Assembly (NCBI RefSeq): GCF_020883535.1
Contig: NZ_CP086654.1
Location: 2,046,001-2,110,000, forward strand
DNA length: 64,000 nucleotides
Reading direction: 5' to 3'
DNA from: Staphylococcus ratti
Lineage (GTDB): Bacteria; Bacillota; Bacilli; Staphylococcales; Staphylococcaceae
In this document: in pieces, positions 17,153-28,118 of the stretch
Position numbering within the stretch: position 1 is the stretch's first letter
Layout of the letters: each line of letters starts with the position of its first letter
The notes under the pieces: model-generated
What the model saw: the letters and a program-made list of their open reading frames with translations, nothing else
What the model was told of the DNA's origin: nothing
The model's database searches: none
Position numbers and translations under genes: made by a program

Positions 17153-17791
17153 TTACTTACCTTCCATAATATCGCGACATTGTTTTGCCGCTGCTGCTGG
17201 ATCGTCCGCGTTAGCAATGCCACCACCAACAATAATTAAGTCTGGATTTTCAGCAACTACTTCTCTAATTGTCTCTGGTTTAATGCCACCTGCGACCGCT
17301 ACTTTAGATTGACTAATCACTGACTTCACTTTGCGTAAACTTTCAAGCGGAGATTGCCCTTGCGCTTGTAAATCATAACCAGTATGAACTGCAATATAGT
17401 CTGCACCCATAGCATCAATTTCTTTCGCACGTTTTTCTAAATCTTGAACTGCGATTAAGTCTACAAGTAATTGTTTGCCGTGCTTATGGGCTTCTTCAAC
17501 AGCGTTTTTAATTGATTCATCTTCCGCTACACCTAGAATTGTCACCACGTCCGCACCGAACTTGATCGCTTGGCTCACTTCATAATCCGCAGCATCCATT
17601 ATTTTTAAATCCGCTAATACTTTTACATCTTTATCATTAACATGTTCTTTTAAATGTTGCACTGCAGGGAGCCCTTCATTAATTACAATAGGTGTACCAA
17701 TTTCTACAATATCTACAAAATCTGTCACTTTTTGAGCTAATTGTGCAGCTTCTTCTTTATTTAATAAATCAATCGCTAATTGTAATTCCAT
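17153..17791 (-). CDS. hxlA: 3-hexulose-6-phosphate synthase (HPS)
   Basis: A 212-residue TIM-barrel enzyme of the OMP decarboxylase superfamily that condenses formaldehyde with ribulose-5-phosphate. The active-site DLKIMDA (61-67) and GADVVTILGVA match HPS, as does the phosphate-binding VAVAGGIKPET and DLIIVGGGI. The start is taken as ATG 17791 (MELQLAIDLL, as in homologues), although the GGAGG site is then 13 nt away; a TTG 12 nt upstream is closer to it but less likely. Forms an operon with hxlB. Confidence 0.92.
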   Translation of the reverse strand: MELQLAIDLLNKEEAAQLAQKVTDFVDIVEIGTPIVINEGLPAVQHLKEHVNDKDVKVLADLKIMDAADYEVSQAIKFGADVVTILGVAEDESIKNAVEEAHKHGKQLLVDLIAVQDLEKRAKEIDAMGADYIAVHTGYDLQAQGQSPLESLRKVKSVISQSKVAVAGGIKPETIREVVAENPDLIIVGGGIANADDPAAAAKQCRDIMEGK

Positions 17792-17878
17792 AAACCAGAT
17801 CAATCCTCCATCTGTTTATCTTTTTAATTACAGTTACAGGATATACCTTACAATTTAGCGTTTCAAATGTTGCGCTTA

Positions 17879-18604
17879 TTAATACGGCATCGCTTCATCA
17901 TCAACAAACACTTCAACATTCGGGTGTTGATGTAAAATAGAGGCTGGTAAATCAGTCGTGATTTCTCCTGTCATCAATCTAGTCATGGCTTCTTTTTTAG
18001 ATGTGCCTACTGCGACTAAAATAATGCGCTTCGCTTTCATAATAGATTGTAATCCCATCGAAATGGCTTGGCGTGGAACATTTGATTTATTATCGAAGTA
18101 GCGACTATTCGCTTCAATCGTACTTTCTGTTAAATTCACACAATGCGTCTCGCTATCAAATGGTGTTCCGGGTTCGTTAAAACCAATATGTCCATTTTGT
18201 CCTATACCTAAAATTTGAATATCTACAGGGCCTTTTTCATTCAACACACGTTCATAACGCTTAGCTTCTTGCGCGACATCTGAGGCCTCTCCATTTGGAA
18301 TATGCAAAAATGATTCGGTGAACTTTGGATATTGATTAAATAAAACATCGTGCATGTAAGTATAATAACTTTCCGGATGGTCTGCACTTAAACCAACATA
18401 TTCATCTAAATTAAATGTATGAATTCCAGAAACATCTAGTTGATTTTTGGATAACAAATCGACTAAATTCGCGTACATATCAACCATTGTTCCACCCGTT
18501 GCTAATCCAAGTCTCCCTTGTGGATGGCGCAACATATGCCGATAAAGTTCTGTAGCAACAAAAAACGATACATGTGCTTTTGTTCCTAAATTTGTAATGT
18601 TCAT
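17879..18604 (-). CDS. nagB: Glucosamine-6-phosphate deaminase
   Basis: A 241-residue enzyme converting glucosamine-6-phosphate to fructose-6-phosphate and ammonia. LGLATGGTM binds phosphate, Asp67 in FNLDEYVGL is the base, and GIGQNGHIGFNEPGTPF carries the catalytic His139. No allosteric C-terminal extension is present, as in Gram-positive forms. Start ATG 18604 follows GTGAGG and lies 5 nt after the nanE stop. It lies downstream of the PTS and nanE, so imported amino sugar can be carried toward glycolysis; NagA is not in the window. Confidence 0.95.
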   Translation of the reverse strand: MNITNLGTKAHVSFFVATELYRHMLRHPQGRLGLATGGTMVDMYANLVDLLSKNQLDVSGIHTFNLDEYVGLSADHPESYYTYMHDVLFNQYPKFTESFLHIPNGEASDVAQEAKRYERVLNEKGPVDIQILGIGQNGHIGFNEPGTPFDSETHCVNLTESTIEANSRYFDNKSNVPRQAISMGLQSIMKAKRIILVAVGTSKKEAMTRLMTGEITTDLPASILHQHPNVEVFVDDEAMPY

Positions 18605-18609
18605 CGTCC

Positions 18610-19281
18610 TCACTCCCCGTTTAACGCATTTACAAATCGTCGCGTAATATCTCTTGGACGTGTAATCGCTCCTCCTACTACTGAAGCATGAACGCCTTTG
18701 TCTGTAACTATCTTTAACATTTCCGGCGTCATAACATTCCCTTCTGCAATTACCTTTTGGTTGACATGTGTTAACACATCATCTAAAAATTGAAAATCAT
18801 TGGCATAAAGTACTTGTCCTTGTGTCTCTTCAGTATAACCGTGTAATGTTGTGCCAATGTAATCAAAACCTAAAGTTTCAGCATTTTTGGCTTCTGAAAG
18901 CGTCGCGATATCTGCCATTAATTCAATATGTGGGGCGCGTTCACGGACATATTTAACGAGTGTTTCTAAGTCTTCTTTAGGACGCTTACGTAACGTCGCA
19001 TCCATCGCAATTACTTCGCAACCACTTTCTAATAATTCATCCACTTCTTTTTGTGTTGCTGTAATAAAGACATTTGAGCCTTCATAGTCTCGTTTTACAA
19101 TACCGATAATCGGCAAATCTACTTCGTTTTTAATTGCTAAAATATCTTCTTTCGTATTTGCTCGAATACCTACTGCGCCCCCTTCTTTCGCAGCTAGTGC
19201 CATTTTGCTCATAATAAATGATGAGTGAAGAGGCTCATCTGGTAAAGCTTGACAAGATACAATTAATCCTTGTGGTAACAT
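18610..19281 (-). CDS. nanE: N-acetylmannosamine-6-phosphate 2-epimerase
   Basis: A 223-residue TIM-barrel enzyme converting ManNAc-6-phosphate to GlcNAc-6-phosphate. Typical blocks are [15 protein letters not shown] at the N-terminus, GAVGIRANT, the catalytic lysine in [20 protein letters not shown] and C-terminal [12 protein letters not shown]. Its position directly behind a PTS permease (13-nt gap) suggests that the PTS brings in ManNAc or a related sugar as the 6-phosphate, bypassing the kinase NanK. This is an inference from gene order. Confidence 0.93.
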   Translation of the reverse strand: MLPQGLIVSCQALPDEPLHSSFIMSKMALAAKEGGAVGIRANTKEDILAIKNEVDLPIIGIVKRDYEGSNVFITATQKEVDELLESGCEVIAMDATLRKRPKEDLETLVKYVRERAPHIELMADIATLSEAKNAETLGFDYIGTTLHGYTEETQGQVLYANDFQFLDDVLTHVNQKVIAEGNVMTPEMLKIVTDKGVHASVVGGAITRPRDITRRFVNALNGE

Positions 19282-19294
19282 ATCAATCGCTCCT

Positions 19295-20836
19295 TTAAAT
19301 CTGTAAAATTTCTTCTACTTCGTTTTTTATCGTAGTCACATGCGGTCCATAAACGATTTGGACACCGTTCCCTTGTTTGATAACACCTTTAGCATCGGTA
19401 TGTTTTAGTTGTGCTTCGTCGACTTTTTTCCCGTCCACTAAACTTACTCGTAAACGTGTCGCACAACAGTCGACAACGCTAATATTTGTTTTTCCACCTA
19501 ACGCTTCAATAATTGTTCTAGCTCTCTCACTTTCATTAACACTCACTTTCAATTGTTCCGCTTCTCGCCCTGGCGTTTTAAAGTTCAGGTTGATGATAAG
19601 GAATTTGAAAATAAAATAGTACAAACAGAACCATACAACACCAATTGGAATAATAAAGAGATAATTGGTTTTAGCGTTACCTTGTAACACACCAAATAAA
19701 ATAAAGTCAATAAATCCTCCGCTAAACGTTTGGCCTACTGTGATGTTAAATAAATCTGCCACCATAAAAGCCAATCCATCCAATAAGGCGTGAACGACAT
19801 ATAATAAAGGTGCCACAAATAAAAAGCTAAATTCTAACGGTTCCGTAATCCCTGTCAAAAATGAAGTCAATGCTGCCGATAACATTAAACCGCCTACTAC
19901 CTTTTTATTTTCCGGTTTTGCCGTATGATAAATTGCGAGTGCAGCACCTAATAAGCCAAACATCATCGTAATAAAACGGCCAGACATAAATCTAGAGACG
20001 CCTTCAAAATATTGTTTCACATTGGGATCGCCCAGTTGCGCAAAGAAAATATTCTGTGTGCCTTGAACCAAATGACCTTTAACCTCAAGACTACCACCTA
20101 GCGCTGTTTGCCAAAAAGGTAAGTAAAATATGTGATGTAAGCCAAAAGGCCCTAACATTCTTAAAATAAAACCATAAATAAATGTCCCTATGATGCCTGT
20201 TTTATTCACGAGACTACCCGCTTCAAAAATAACACTTTGAATCAATGGCCAAATAAAAAACATCACTACCCCTACAAGAATGGCTACAAATGACGTAATA
20301 ATTGGAATAAATCTTGAACCGCCAAAAAAACCTAAAAACTGGGGCAACTTCACTTTGTTATATTTGTTATGTAACATTGCTGTGATCATCCCTATTATAA
20401 TACCGCCAAATACGCCTGTTTCCACCGTTTGAATACCTAAAACCATACCTTGCCCTTCTTTAGCAAGTTTCGTAGGTTCTGCTAAAGTGTCAGTAATGGT
20501 TAACAATGCATTCATCGTCGCATTCATAATTAGAAAGCCTACTATAGCAGCGAGCCCAGCTGTCCCTTTATCGCTTCTTGCCAAACCAATCGCCACACCT
20601 ACTGCAAAAATAACGGGTAAATTTTGAAACACAATACTTCCCGCCGATTGCATTAACACAAAGAGATATTGCAAAAATGCAATATCCAAAATAGGATATG
20701 CTTTGACAGTATTTGGATTGCTTAAAGCGCCACCAATTCCGAGTAACAAACCCGCTGCTGGTAAAATTGCAATAGGTAACATAAATGCTTTACCAAATTG
20801 CTGAGCTCTTTCAAACATCGCTTTCATAACGTACAT
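19295..20836 (-). CDS. PTS EIICB permease of the glucose/N-acetylglucosamine family
   Basis: A 513-residue protein with an N-terminal EIIC membrane domain (about residues 1-410, roughly 10 helices, with [19 protein letters not shown] at the start and [16 protein letters not shown] in the substrate site) and a C-terminal EIIB domain (about 430-513) with phospho-cysteine Cys458 in VDCCATRLR. No EIIA domain is fused, so a general EIIA must supply phosphate. The neighbours nanE and nagB make an amino sugar such as ManNAc the best substrate guess. Start ATG 20836 has AAAGGAGG 3 nt before it; ATG 20827 is an alternative. Transcribed from a good promoter shared with a divergent RpiR regulator. Confidence 0.88.
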   Translation of the reverse strand: MYVMKAMFERAQQFGKAFMLPIAILPAAGLLLGIGGALSNPNTVKAYPILDIAFLQYLFVLMQSAGSIVFQNLPVIFAVGVAIGLARSDKGTAGLAAIVGFLIMNATMNALLTITDTLAEPTKLAKEGQGMVLGIQTVETGVFGGIIIGMITAMLHNKYNKVKLPQFLGFFGGSRFIPIITSFVAILVGVVMFFIWPLIQSVIFEAGSLVNKTGIIGTFIYGFILRMLGPFGLHHIFYLPFWQTALGGSLEVKGHLVQGTQNIFFAQLGDPNVKQYFEGVSRFMSGRFITMMFGLLGAALAIYHTAKPENKKVVGGLMLSAALTSFLTGITEPLEFSFLFVAPLLYVVHALLDGLAFMVADLFNITVGQTFSGGFIDFILFGVLQGNAKTNYLFIIPIGVVWFCLYYFIFKFLIINLNFKTPGREAEQLKVSVNESERARTIIEALGGKTNISVVDCCATRLRVSLVDGKKVDEAQLKHTDAKGVIKQGNGVQIVYGPHVTTIKNEVEEILQI

Positions 20837-20866
20837 TTTCCTCCTTTCTCGTCCGATACTAAGTTC

Positions 20867-20894
20867 AATATACCACCATGAAAATAAGCGTCAA
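20867..20894 (-). promoter_or_regulatory. Promoter of the PTS-nanE-nagB transcript
   Basis: On the minus strand -35 TTGACG (20894-20889) is separated by 16 nt from -10 TATATT (20872-20867), about 30 nt before the PTS start codon. The palindrome at 20909-20925 lies 14 nt upstream of this -35. Confidence 0.75.
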
Positions 20895-20903
20895 TACGTA
20901 TAG

Positions 20904-20932
20904 TTGTTTTGAAAAATATTTTCAATTATACT
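20904..20932 (+). promoter_or_regulatory. rpiR promoter with palindromic operator candidate in the spacer
   Basis: -35 TTGTTT (20904-20909), a 17-nt spacer and -10 TATACT (20927-20932). The near-perfect palindrome TTGAAAAATATTTTCAA (20909-20925) fills the spacer exactly. Its placement suggests autorepression by the RpiR protein plus control of the divergent PTS operon. Confidence 0.65.
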
Positions 20933-20953
20933 CAATTTAAAGGAGCGACTAAG

Positions 20954-21769
20954 ATGAAACTTGAAAATCGTATTCAACATTTTTATCCTCAATTCACCAA
21001 GTCCGAACGACGTATCGCCGATGCTATTCTCCAATTCACAGACGTGAATCATGCTGGTACCATTCAAGCACTTGCACATCAAATTGGCGTATCTCCTTCA
21101 AGTATTAGCCGTTTTGCTCACAAATTGGAGTATGATAGCTTTCAATCTTTACGCTTTGCGATACAACATGAATTTCAAAATATCGTTATTGAAAATGCAC
21201 CTGCCATACAAATTATGCATCAACATTATACTTCTATGTTGAATCATACAGGTGAATTTTTAGTACAAGCAGACCTTATCGCGCTTGTAGAAGCTATCGA
21301 ACAAAGTCAAAAAATCATCTTTATTGGTATCGGTAGCTCAGGATTAAGTGCACAAGAATTTTATTTTCGCACTGTCCGCATGGGGTTTAATACAGTAGCG
21401 ATTACCGACGCGCATTTAATGGCGGTCATAGGACAGATGTGCAATAAACAAACCGCAGTTATCGCCATAACGAATAGTGGACAAACAACTGAAATTTTAG
21501 ACAGTTTGGCGCAGGCAAAACGTGGGGGTGCCAAAATTTTAACGTTGTCTCATTACAAAACAGCTGCGCTCGAAAGTATGAGCGATCATATTATTTTAAC
21601 CGCCGACCGACACTATACACATGACCACTACTTTATCAATTCGCAACTTGCCACGCACTTTATCATCGATATGGTAAGTTATCACTTACTCCAGGATCGC
21701 AGACGTTTACAAAATTATACCGAAAGTTATGACACACTCGTTGCTAAGCGAAAACAGCCTCAACCCTAA
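20954..21769 (+). CDS. RpiR/MurR-family sugar-phosphate-responsive regulator
   Basis: A 271-residue regulator: an N-terminal HTH_6 domain (about 1-77; KSERRIADAILQF and IGVSPSSISRFAHKL) and a C-terminal SIS sugar-phosphate domain (about 110-245; FIGIGSSGLSAQEFYF and AVIAITNSGQTTEI). It is divergent from the PTS-nanE-nagB genes and probably represses them until an amino-sugar phosphate binds. The start is ATG 20954, with AAAGGAG 7 nt upstream; an in-frame extension back to 20909 would run through the promoter and is rejected. Confidence 0.9.
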   Translation: MKLENRIQHFYPQFTKSERRIADAILQFTDVNHAGTIQALAHQIGVSPSSISRFAHKLEYDSFQSLRFAIQHEFQNIVIENAPAIQIMHQHYTSMLNHTGEFLVQADLIALVEAIEQSQKIIFIGIGSSGLSAQEFYFRTVRMGFNTVAITDAHLMAVIGQMCNKQTAVIAITNSGQTTEILDSLAQAKRGGAKILTLSHYKTAALESMSDHIILTADRHYTHDHYFINSQLATHFIIDMVSYHLLQDRRRLQNYTESYDTLVAKRKQPQP

Positions 21770-21862
21770 AACTTCATTAATTTTGCAAGATAAAATGAGC
21801 AGAGATATACAAATCCAATACATTTTTTAGTAAAATAGACAGATAATCATATCAGGGAGGCA

Positions 21863-22231
21863 GTGAACGTTTTGCAACTTATTTCAGATGACAAGCTCCA
21901 AGCTTTATTGGATCAATATGCAAACCAACCTGTCTATCTACACGTTGAAACGACAAATGGTGCCTATGCGAATCATTTCGATCAACGTGTTTTCAATGCA
22001 GGTACTTTTTTACGTAATATTCAAGTCAATTATCAACACGCACAACTGAAAGGTGGCGGAAAAGAGCCTTACCGTATAGGTCTTAAATTAGAGCATCACG
22101 GTTGGGTATACGTCCAAGGATTAACCCACTATGAAGTTGATGATAATGGTGCGTTGTTAATTGCTGGTTTTAACTATGAAGGACAACTTGCGGCTGCTTT
22201 AGAAATCAGTCGACAAGCTTTTGAGATTTAG
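21863..22231 (+). CDS. YojF-family protein (DUF1806), bacillithiol neighbour
   Basis: A soluble 122-residue protein of the YojF family, which is paired with the bacillithiol deacetylase gene in Bacillus and Staphylococcus. Conserved blocks: VYLHVETTNGAYANHF, AGTFLRN and YRIGLKLEHHGWVYVQGLTHYE. The function is unknown but the link with BshB2 is stable. The start is uncertain: GTG 21863 is only 2 nt after AGGGAGG, TTG 21872 is 11 nt after it. 12 nt separate it from bshB2. Confidence 0.82.
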   Translation: MNVLQLISDDKLQALLDQYANQPVYLHVETTNGAYANHFDQRVFNAGTFLRNIQVNYQHAQLKGGGKEPYRIGLKLEHHGWVYVQGLTHYEVDDNGALLIAGFNYEGQLAAALEISRQAFEI

Positions 22232-22243
22232 GGGGCACTTGTT

Positions 22244-22921
22244 ATGGCAATGGAACAACATATATTAGTTATTTTTCCACACCCAGATGATGAAACGTTT
22301 TCGTCAGCTGGCACTTTAGCACGTTATGCGAGCGAAGGGGTTCCTGTCACTTACGCCTGTCTTACACTTGGCCAAATGGCTCGAAATTTAGGTAACCCAC
22401 CTGTTGCAACACGAGAATCTTTACCACTTATTCGTGAACGCGAATTAGAAAAAGCAGCAGATATTATTGGGATTACGCATTTGCGCAAAATGGGCTTACG
22501 TGATAAAACAGTAGAGTTTGAGCCTCATGAAGAGATGGATGCGATGGTTCAACAATTAATTGATGAAACGCAACCTTCAACGATCATTTCATTTTATCCT
22601 GGCTATGCCGTACACCCTGATCATGAAGCAACGGCAGAAGCTGTCGTACGCACTGTAAAACGTCTCCCTAAATCTCAACGACCAAAATTACAACTTGTGG
22701 CCTTTAGTAATGATGCCGTTGACGAACTCGGCGAGCCTGATATCGTCAATGACATTTCTGAATATAAAGAACAAAAACTTAAAGCCTTTGAAGCACATCA
22801 ATCCCAAACAGGACCATTTTTAGAACAACTTGCCAATCCTCAAGGTAGTGCTTCAGATGCACCAACAGATGCAGCAGCATTTTTAACTAAAGAAACTTTT
22901 TGGACATATCGTTTTGATTAA
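22244..22921 (+). CDS. bshB2: Bacillithiol biosynthesis deacetylase BshB2
   Basis: A 225-residue LmbE/PIG-L zinc hydrolase that removes the acetyl group from N-acetylglucosaminyl-malate in bacillithiol synthesis, or deacetylates related bacillithiol adducts. Zinc motif HPDDE at residues 13-17 and the third ligand in AVHPDHEA are present. ATG 22244 has AGGGGG 8 nt upstream. It forms an operon with the YojF gene. Confidence 0.92.
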   Translation: MAMEQHILVIFPHPDDETFSSAGTLARYASEGVPVTYACLTLGQMARNLGNPPVATRESLPLIRERELEKAADIIGITHLRKMGLRDKTVEFEPHEEMDAMVQQLIDETQPSTIISFYPGYAVHPDHEATAEAVVRTVKRLPKSQRPKLQLVAFSNDAVDELGEPDIVNDISEYKEQKLKAFEAHQSQTGPFLEQLANPQGSASDAPTDAAAFLTKETFWTYRFD

Positions 22922-22990
22922 ATTCAAAATAAACGAACACAGTCTATGCTTCAATGCGTTAGACAGAGCAAAATAAGTGGAGGAAGTAAC

Positions 22991-23869
22991 ATGACTGAAT
23001 TTGATTTATCAACTAGAGAAGGTCGTTGGCGACACTTTGGTTCTGTAGACCCTACGCCGGGCACAAAACCAACTACAAAAGCAGAAATGACGGACCTTCA
23101 AAGTACACATAAAAACTTTTTATTTGAAATAGAAGAAGTCGGCATTAAAAACTTAGTCTACCCTGTATGGATTGATACATTTCAAACGGCAGGGAACTTC
23201 AGTTTTTCAACAAGTTTGACGCAAGATGAGAAAGGCATCAACATGAGCCGTATATTAGAAGCTGTAGAAGCGGAATATGATAATGGCCTTCGCCTTGAAT
23301 TCGAAACATTGACGCAATTGTTGAATCGATTAAAGTCGCATATGAAGCAACATAGCGCGGGTGTAGATGTTTCAGGTAAATGGTTCTTTGAACGTAAAAG
23401 TCCTGTAACACAAATTAAAGCAATCGGACATGCAGATGTGACTTATGGACTTGCGGTAAGCGGTGATGAAACAACGCGTAAGGAACTTACGATGGAAGTT
23501 GCCGTAACGACATTATGCCCTTGTTCGAAAGAAATCAGTGAATACTCTGCGCATAATCAACGCGGCATTATTACTGTAAAATCATATATTAATAAAGATG
23601 CCACGCTTACAAATGACTACAAAGAAATTATTTTAGATGCTATGGAAGCCAATGCAAGTTCAATGTTATATCCTATTTTAAAACGTCCGGATGAAAAACG
23701 CGTTACAGAACGCGCGTATGAAAATCCACGTTTCGTCGAAGATTTAATTCGCCTAGTTGCAGCAGACCTTGCCGAACTTAACTGGTTAGACGGATTTGAT
23801 ATTGAATGCCGTAATGAAGAATCTATTCACCAACATGATGCTTTCGCTAAACTAAAATACCGTAAATAA
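22991..23869 (+). CDS. folE2: GTP cyclohydrolase FolE2 (type IB)
   Basis: A 292-residue member of the COG1469/GCYH-IB family, which converts GTP to dihydroneopterin triphosphate, the first step of folate synthesis. The conserved active-site segment [18 protein letters not shown] (Cys176, Cys178, His188) is present. Staphylococci use this form in place of the zinc-dependent FolE. The start is ATG 22991 with GGAGG 6 nt upstream; the in-frame extension to 22946 has no ribosome site. Ends in a bidirectional terminator. Confidence 0.94.
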   Translation: MTEFDLSTREGRWRHFGSVDPTPGTKPTTKAEMTDLQSTHKNFLFEIEEVGIKNLVYPVWIDTFQTAGNFSFSTSLTQDEKGINMSRILEAVEAEYDNGLRLEFETLTQLLNRLKSHMKQHSAGVDVSGKWFFERKSPVTQIKAIGHADVTYGLAVSGDETTRKELTMEVAVTTLCPCSKEISEYSAHNQRGIITVKSYINKDATLTNDYKEIILDAMEANASSMLYPILKRPDEKRVTERAYENPRFVEDLIRLVAADLAELNWLDGFDIECRNEESIHQHDAFAKLKYRK

Positions 23870-23928
23870 AAAAAGCCTGAGTTTAGGAATGAGACGATGT
23901 CTGTTCCTCCACTCAGGCTATTTCTTTT
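23868..23928. terminator. Bidirectional terminator between folE2 and azo1
   Basis: AGCCTGAGT (23874-23882) pairs with ACTCAGGCT (23911-23919); the loop holds a smaller AGGAA/TTCCT stem. A-rich and T-rich flanks lie on both sides. Confidence 0.85.
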
Positions 23929-24493
23929 ATTTTAAATGCTCATATGGGCTATTGTTCGCAAAAGATAGAATTTGGTCAATAAATAGTTTTGCACGCAGTT
24001 GGAATTCTTCATTCGAAAGGTATAATGTGCCGTCTTCTAGCTTGTCATAATCTGAATCGTGTGTCGCAATTTGCGTAGGTACCGCAATACCTAGCAATGA
24101 ACGTACAATTAATCTTAAATGTGACAATGGTTCCGCACTCACAATTCCTCCGCTATTATTTACTAATCCTACGGGCTTCATTTTAAAATGGTCCATATTC
24201 AAGTAATCCAATGCGTTTTTCAAACTTCCAGAATATGAGCCATGATAGTTAGGCGTTCCTAATATGAAAAAATCTGCTTCCATTGCAAGTGCTTTAAGTT
24301 GCTTCGCGTTATTTTGATACGCTTCAGGCACTGGATTTTGACCTGAAAAATCTAACATATGCAGTGGACGCTCTGCCAAGTCAAAAATCTCTACTTCATG
24401 ATGATGTTCTTCTATTTGTCCTTTTAAAAATTGTGCAAGTGCGCGCGTATGTGATCCGGGTGATGCACTGCCAACAATAATTAAGCCTTTCAT
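23927..24493 (-). CDS. azo1: NADPH-dependent FMN reductase / azoreductase Azo1
   Basis: A 188-residue flavodoxin-fold reductase, the same length as S. aureus Azo1 and sharing its C-terminus [11 protein letters not shown]. It uses FMN to reduce azo dyes and quinones with NADPH. FMN-binding blocks are [13 protein letters not shown] near the N-terminus and [22 protein letters not shown] 24493 matches homologues; the ribosome site AGGAG is rather far (about 13 nt), so coupling with the upstream Cof-type gene (stop 16 nt earlier) may help translation. Confidence 0.9.
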   Translation of the reverse strand: MKGLIIVGSASPGSHTRALAQFLKGQIEEHHHEVEIFDLAERPLHMLDFSGQNPVPEAYQNNAKQLKALAMEADFFILGTPNYHGSYSGSLKNALDYLNMDHFKMKPVGLVNNSGGIVSAEPLSHLRLIVRSLLGIAVPTQIATHDSDYDKLEDGTLYLSNEEFQLRAKLFIDQILSFANNSPYEHLK

Positions 24494-24509
24494 AATTTTA
24501 ATGTCACTC

Positions 24510-25379
24510 CTATTCTTTTGATTCTTCGATGACATGGTAAATCGCTTTTGCGACACCACTCTCTTCATTCGACGTTGTTACAAATGATGCGTTCGCTTTA
24601 AGTTCCGGTAAGGCGTTCGCCATTGCGACTGGATAACCGACTACTTCTAACATGGATTGGTCATTGAGGTTATCACCTACTGCCATGACCTCTTTCATAT
24701 CAATCCCAAGTTGATCCGCAATTGTTCGAACTGCTAACCCTTTTTGGGCATCCACATGTGTAATTTCAATATTACCTTTTGCCGAAGAGGAAACAGCAAG
24801 GTTCCCACTTTTTTCTAGTCGCGCTTTAGCACGATTCACTTTATCAATATCTACATCATGCGCGAGCACTTTCATAATTAATTCTCCAGGGATATCTTCA
24901 ACTTGATCATAATTATCGACCACTTTTAAAGAACCTACATCAATACGATGTTGAATGTGCGCGCGAATTTTTTCGACATTAGGTGTTTGTCCTGTTTGTT
25001 TAGCAATATCAAGATAAATCGCTAAATCTCGCTCAGGGTCTTCAGTATAAATACCTAAATTCGTATAAACTTGATAATAAATTAGTTCTTCAGATAGAAC
25101 ATCACGAATCCTTTGATACAATTCGTGATTCAACTTGGATGTATGCATAATATCAAAGCTTTCATCTCTAATTTCAGCGCCATTCAAACAAATATAAGGC
25201 ACTTTCAAGCCAGTAGGTTGAATTGGATCATTTGCTTCATAAAAAGCACGTCCTGTCGCAATGACTACTGTAATGCCTTGTGACTGCGCATATTGAATCG
25301 CTTTTATATTTTCTTCTGAAACTTCATGTGCTGCATTAAGTAAAGTTCCATCCATATCGGTTGCGATTAATCTTATCAT
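24510..25379 (-). CDS. Cof-type HAD hydrolase
   Basis: A 289-residue HAD phosphatase of the Cof/IIB subfamily (YkrA-like). Motif I is ATDMDGTLL (Asp8 nucleophile, Asp10 acid/base), motif II VIATGR, motif III lysine in IMKVLAHD, motif [15 protein letters not shown] large alpha-beta cap domain lies between motifs II and III. Such enzymes hydrolyse sugar phosphates, flavin or pyridoxal phosphates; the substrate is not predictable. It lies upstream of azo1 and is probably co-transcribed with it. Confidence 0.88.
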   Translation of the reverse strand: MIRLIATDMDGTLLNAAHEVSEENIKAIQYAQSQGITVVIATGRAFYEANDPIQPTGLKVPYICLNGAEIRDESFDIMHTSKLNHELYQRIRDVLSEELIYYQVYTNLGIYTEDPERDLAIYLDIAKQTGQTPNVEKIRAHIQHRIDVGSLKVVDNYDQVEDIPGELIMKVLAHDVDIDKVNRAKARLEKSGNLAVSSSAKGNIEITHVDAQKGLAVRTIADQLGIDMKEVMAVGDNLNDQSMLEVVGYPVAMANALPELKANASFVTTSNEESGVAKAIYHVIEESKE

Positions 25380-25518
25380 CTTTTTACCTCACTCTTTTTT
25401 CTAACTCTAAAACATATGATGAAACGTCTAACGTTATTTAAATAACCTTTGTTAAAAAATCATTCTTTAAATACTAACGATACGAAATTCATTCTAACAA
25501 AATTTCGTTCAATTGTAA

Positions 25519-26672
<1,154 letters not shown>

Positions 26673-26680
<8 letters not shown>

Positions 26681-27338
26681 CTATGGAATTCCCTCAAATG
26701 CAGTGATTACAATTGCAGGAACGGTAGGCGTTGGTAAATCATCACTCACACTAGCCATCGCTGACAAACTTAAATTTAAAACATCTTTTGAAAATGTAGA
26801 TCACAATCCCTACTTAGATAAATTTTATGATGATTTCACACGTTGGAGTTTTCACCTTCAAATATACTTTTTAGCAGAACGTTTTAAAGAGCAAAAACGC
26901 ATGTTTGAGTATGGAGGTGGTTTCATCCAAGATCGCTCTATTTACGAAGACGTAGATATTTTTGCCAAAATGCATGAAGAACAAGGTACGATGACACCTG
27001 AAGATTTTGAAACGTATTCAAATTTATTCGATGCAATGGTTATGACGCCTTACTTTCCTAAACCAGACGTCTTAATTTATCTCGAATCCGATTACAAAAG
27101 TGTAATTAACCGTATTCATGCACGTGGACGAGAAATGGAAATGAATACCGATCCTGAATATTGGAAGAAATTATTTGCGCGCTACGACGCTTGGATTAAC
27201 CAATTCAATGCCTGTCCTGTCGTACGTGTTAATATTAAAGAATATGATTTGTATGAAGATCCCGATTCAATCGATGCAGTACTTGAAAAAGTAGGACATA
27301 TTATTCAAACACATCGTCAAGTAGACCAAAGACAATAA
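26673..27338 (+). CDS. dck: Deoxyadenosine/deoxycytidine kinase
   Basis: A 221-residue paralogue of the preceding kinase: P-loop GTVGVGKSS (16-24), the RWSFHLQIYFLAERF substrate helix, QDRSIYED catalytic arginine motif and RGREMEMNTD lid. The start is TTG 26673, chosen because GGAGG at 26660-26664 lies 8 nt before it and homologues begin NNYGIP. Another in-frame TTG at 26658 precedes that site. The start lies inside the end of dgk, so translation is coupled. A strong terminator follows. Confidence 0.87.
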
Positions 27339-27350
27339 TTTCGAGATGAA

Positions 27351-27393
27351 AACCCATTGAAACATGGATAACGTGTTTCAATGGGTTGCTTTT
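27351..27393 (+). terminator. Terminator of dgk-dck, overlapping the end of the convergent HAD gene
   Basis: A perfect 14-bp stem (27351-27364 with 27374-27387), a 9-nt loop, then GCTTTT. The right arm is also the last codons and stop region of the HAD gene on the other strand. Confidence 0.88.
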
Positions 27394-28079
27394 AATAAAA
27401 ATTTTGGAAGTGCAGTCACATCTTTTAAAACGATATCCGCATCATCAAACTTCGCTTGGTTCCCAAGACCTGTACGCACTCCGACAGTGTATCTCGCTTG
27501 CGCATTTTTACCTGTTTTCATATCATTATCTGTATCTCCAACGATAATCAAATGCTCCCCCTTTACACCTTGGTTCCATAGTGGTTCAAGTATACGAGGA
27601 TCCGGTTTTTCAAAGTTATCACCATTTGTAGAAATGACACTATCGAATAGATGTTGTAGTTGCGTACGCTCAAAAAAATATTCCATTCCCGTGCGATTGT
27701 CACTCGTTAAAATCCCTAAGCGATAACCTGCTGATTTTAATTCTTTTAACGTAGCTATAACACCATCGATGAACTCCACTTCAGGTTCACGAGTATCAAT
27801 AAGCGCTTGACTCTTTTGTTGCGTAAATCGTGTTGTATCCTGTTTTGCATACTGATTAAAGACTGCTATCATTTCATCAAGTGTTCCGGATGCCATAATA
27901 CTTCCAGGCGTAAAGGCATCATTTACGATACCCAAATCCGCTTTCACTGCATTTCTATCATCAATATGAAAATAATCACATACCGCTTCAACGAGTTGAA
28001 TGCCAATCTTCACCCAACTTTTGTCAAAATGAATTAACGTACCATCTTTATCAAACATAATCCAACTTTCATTCGTCAT
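27378..28079 (-). CDS. HAD hydrolase (phosphoglycolate phosphatase-like)
   Basis: A 233-residue HAD subfamily IA protein with a helical cap. Motif I is FDKDGTLI (Asp10, Asp12), motif II ILTSDNRTGM, motif III lysine in FEKPDPRIL and motif IV VGDTDNDMKTG. It resembles PGPase/Gph-type phosphatases; the substrate is unknown. Start ATG 28079 has GGGAGGTG 6 nt before it; a GTG 9 nt upstream overlaps that ribosome site and is rejected. Its 3' end forms one arm of the dck terminator. Confidence 0.88.
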   Translation of the reverse strand: MTNESWIMFDKDGTLIHFDKSWVKIGIQLVEAVCDYFHIDDRNAVKADLGIVNDAFTPGSIMASGTLDEMIAVFNQYAKQDTTRFTQQKSQALIDTREPEVEFIDGVIATLKELKSAGYRLGILTSDNRTGMEYFFERTQLQHLFDSVISTNGDNFEKPDPRILEPLWNQGVKGEHLIIVGDTDNDMKTGKNAQARYTVGVRTGLGNQAKFDDADIVLKDVTALPKFLLKATH

Positions 28080-28118
28080 GTATTGCACCTCCCATAGATA
28101 TTGATGACGATACGTGCT

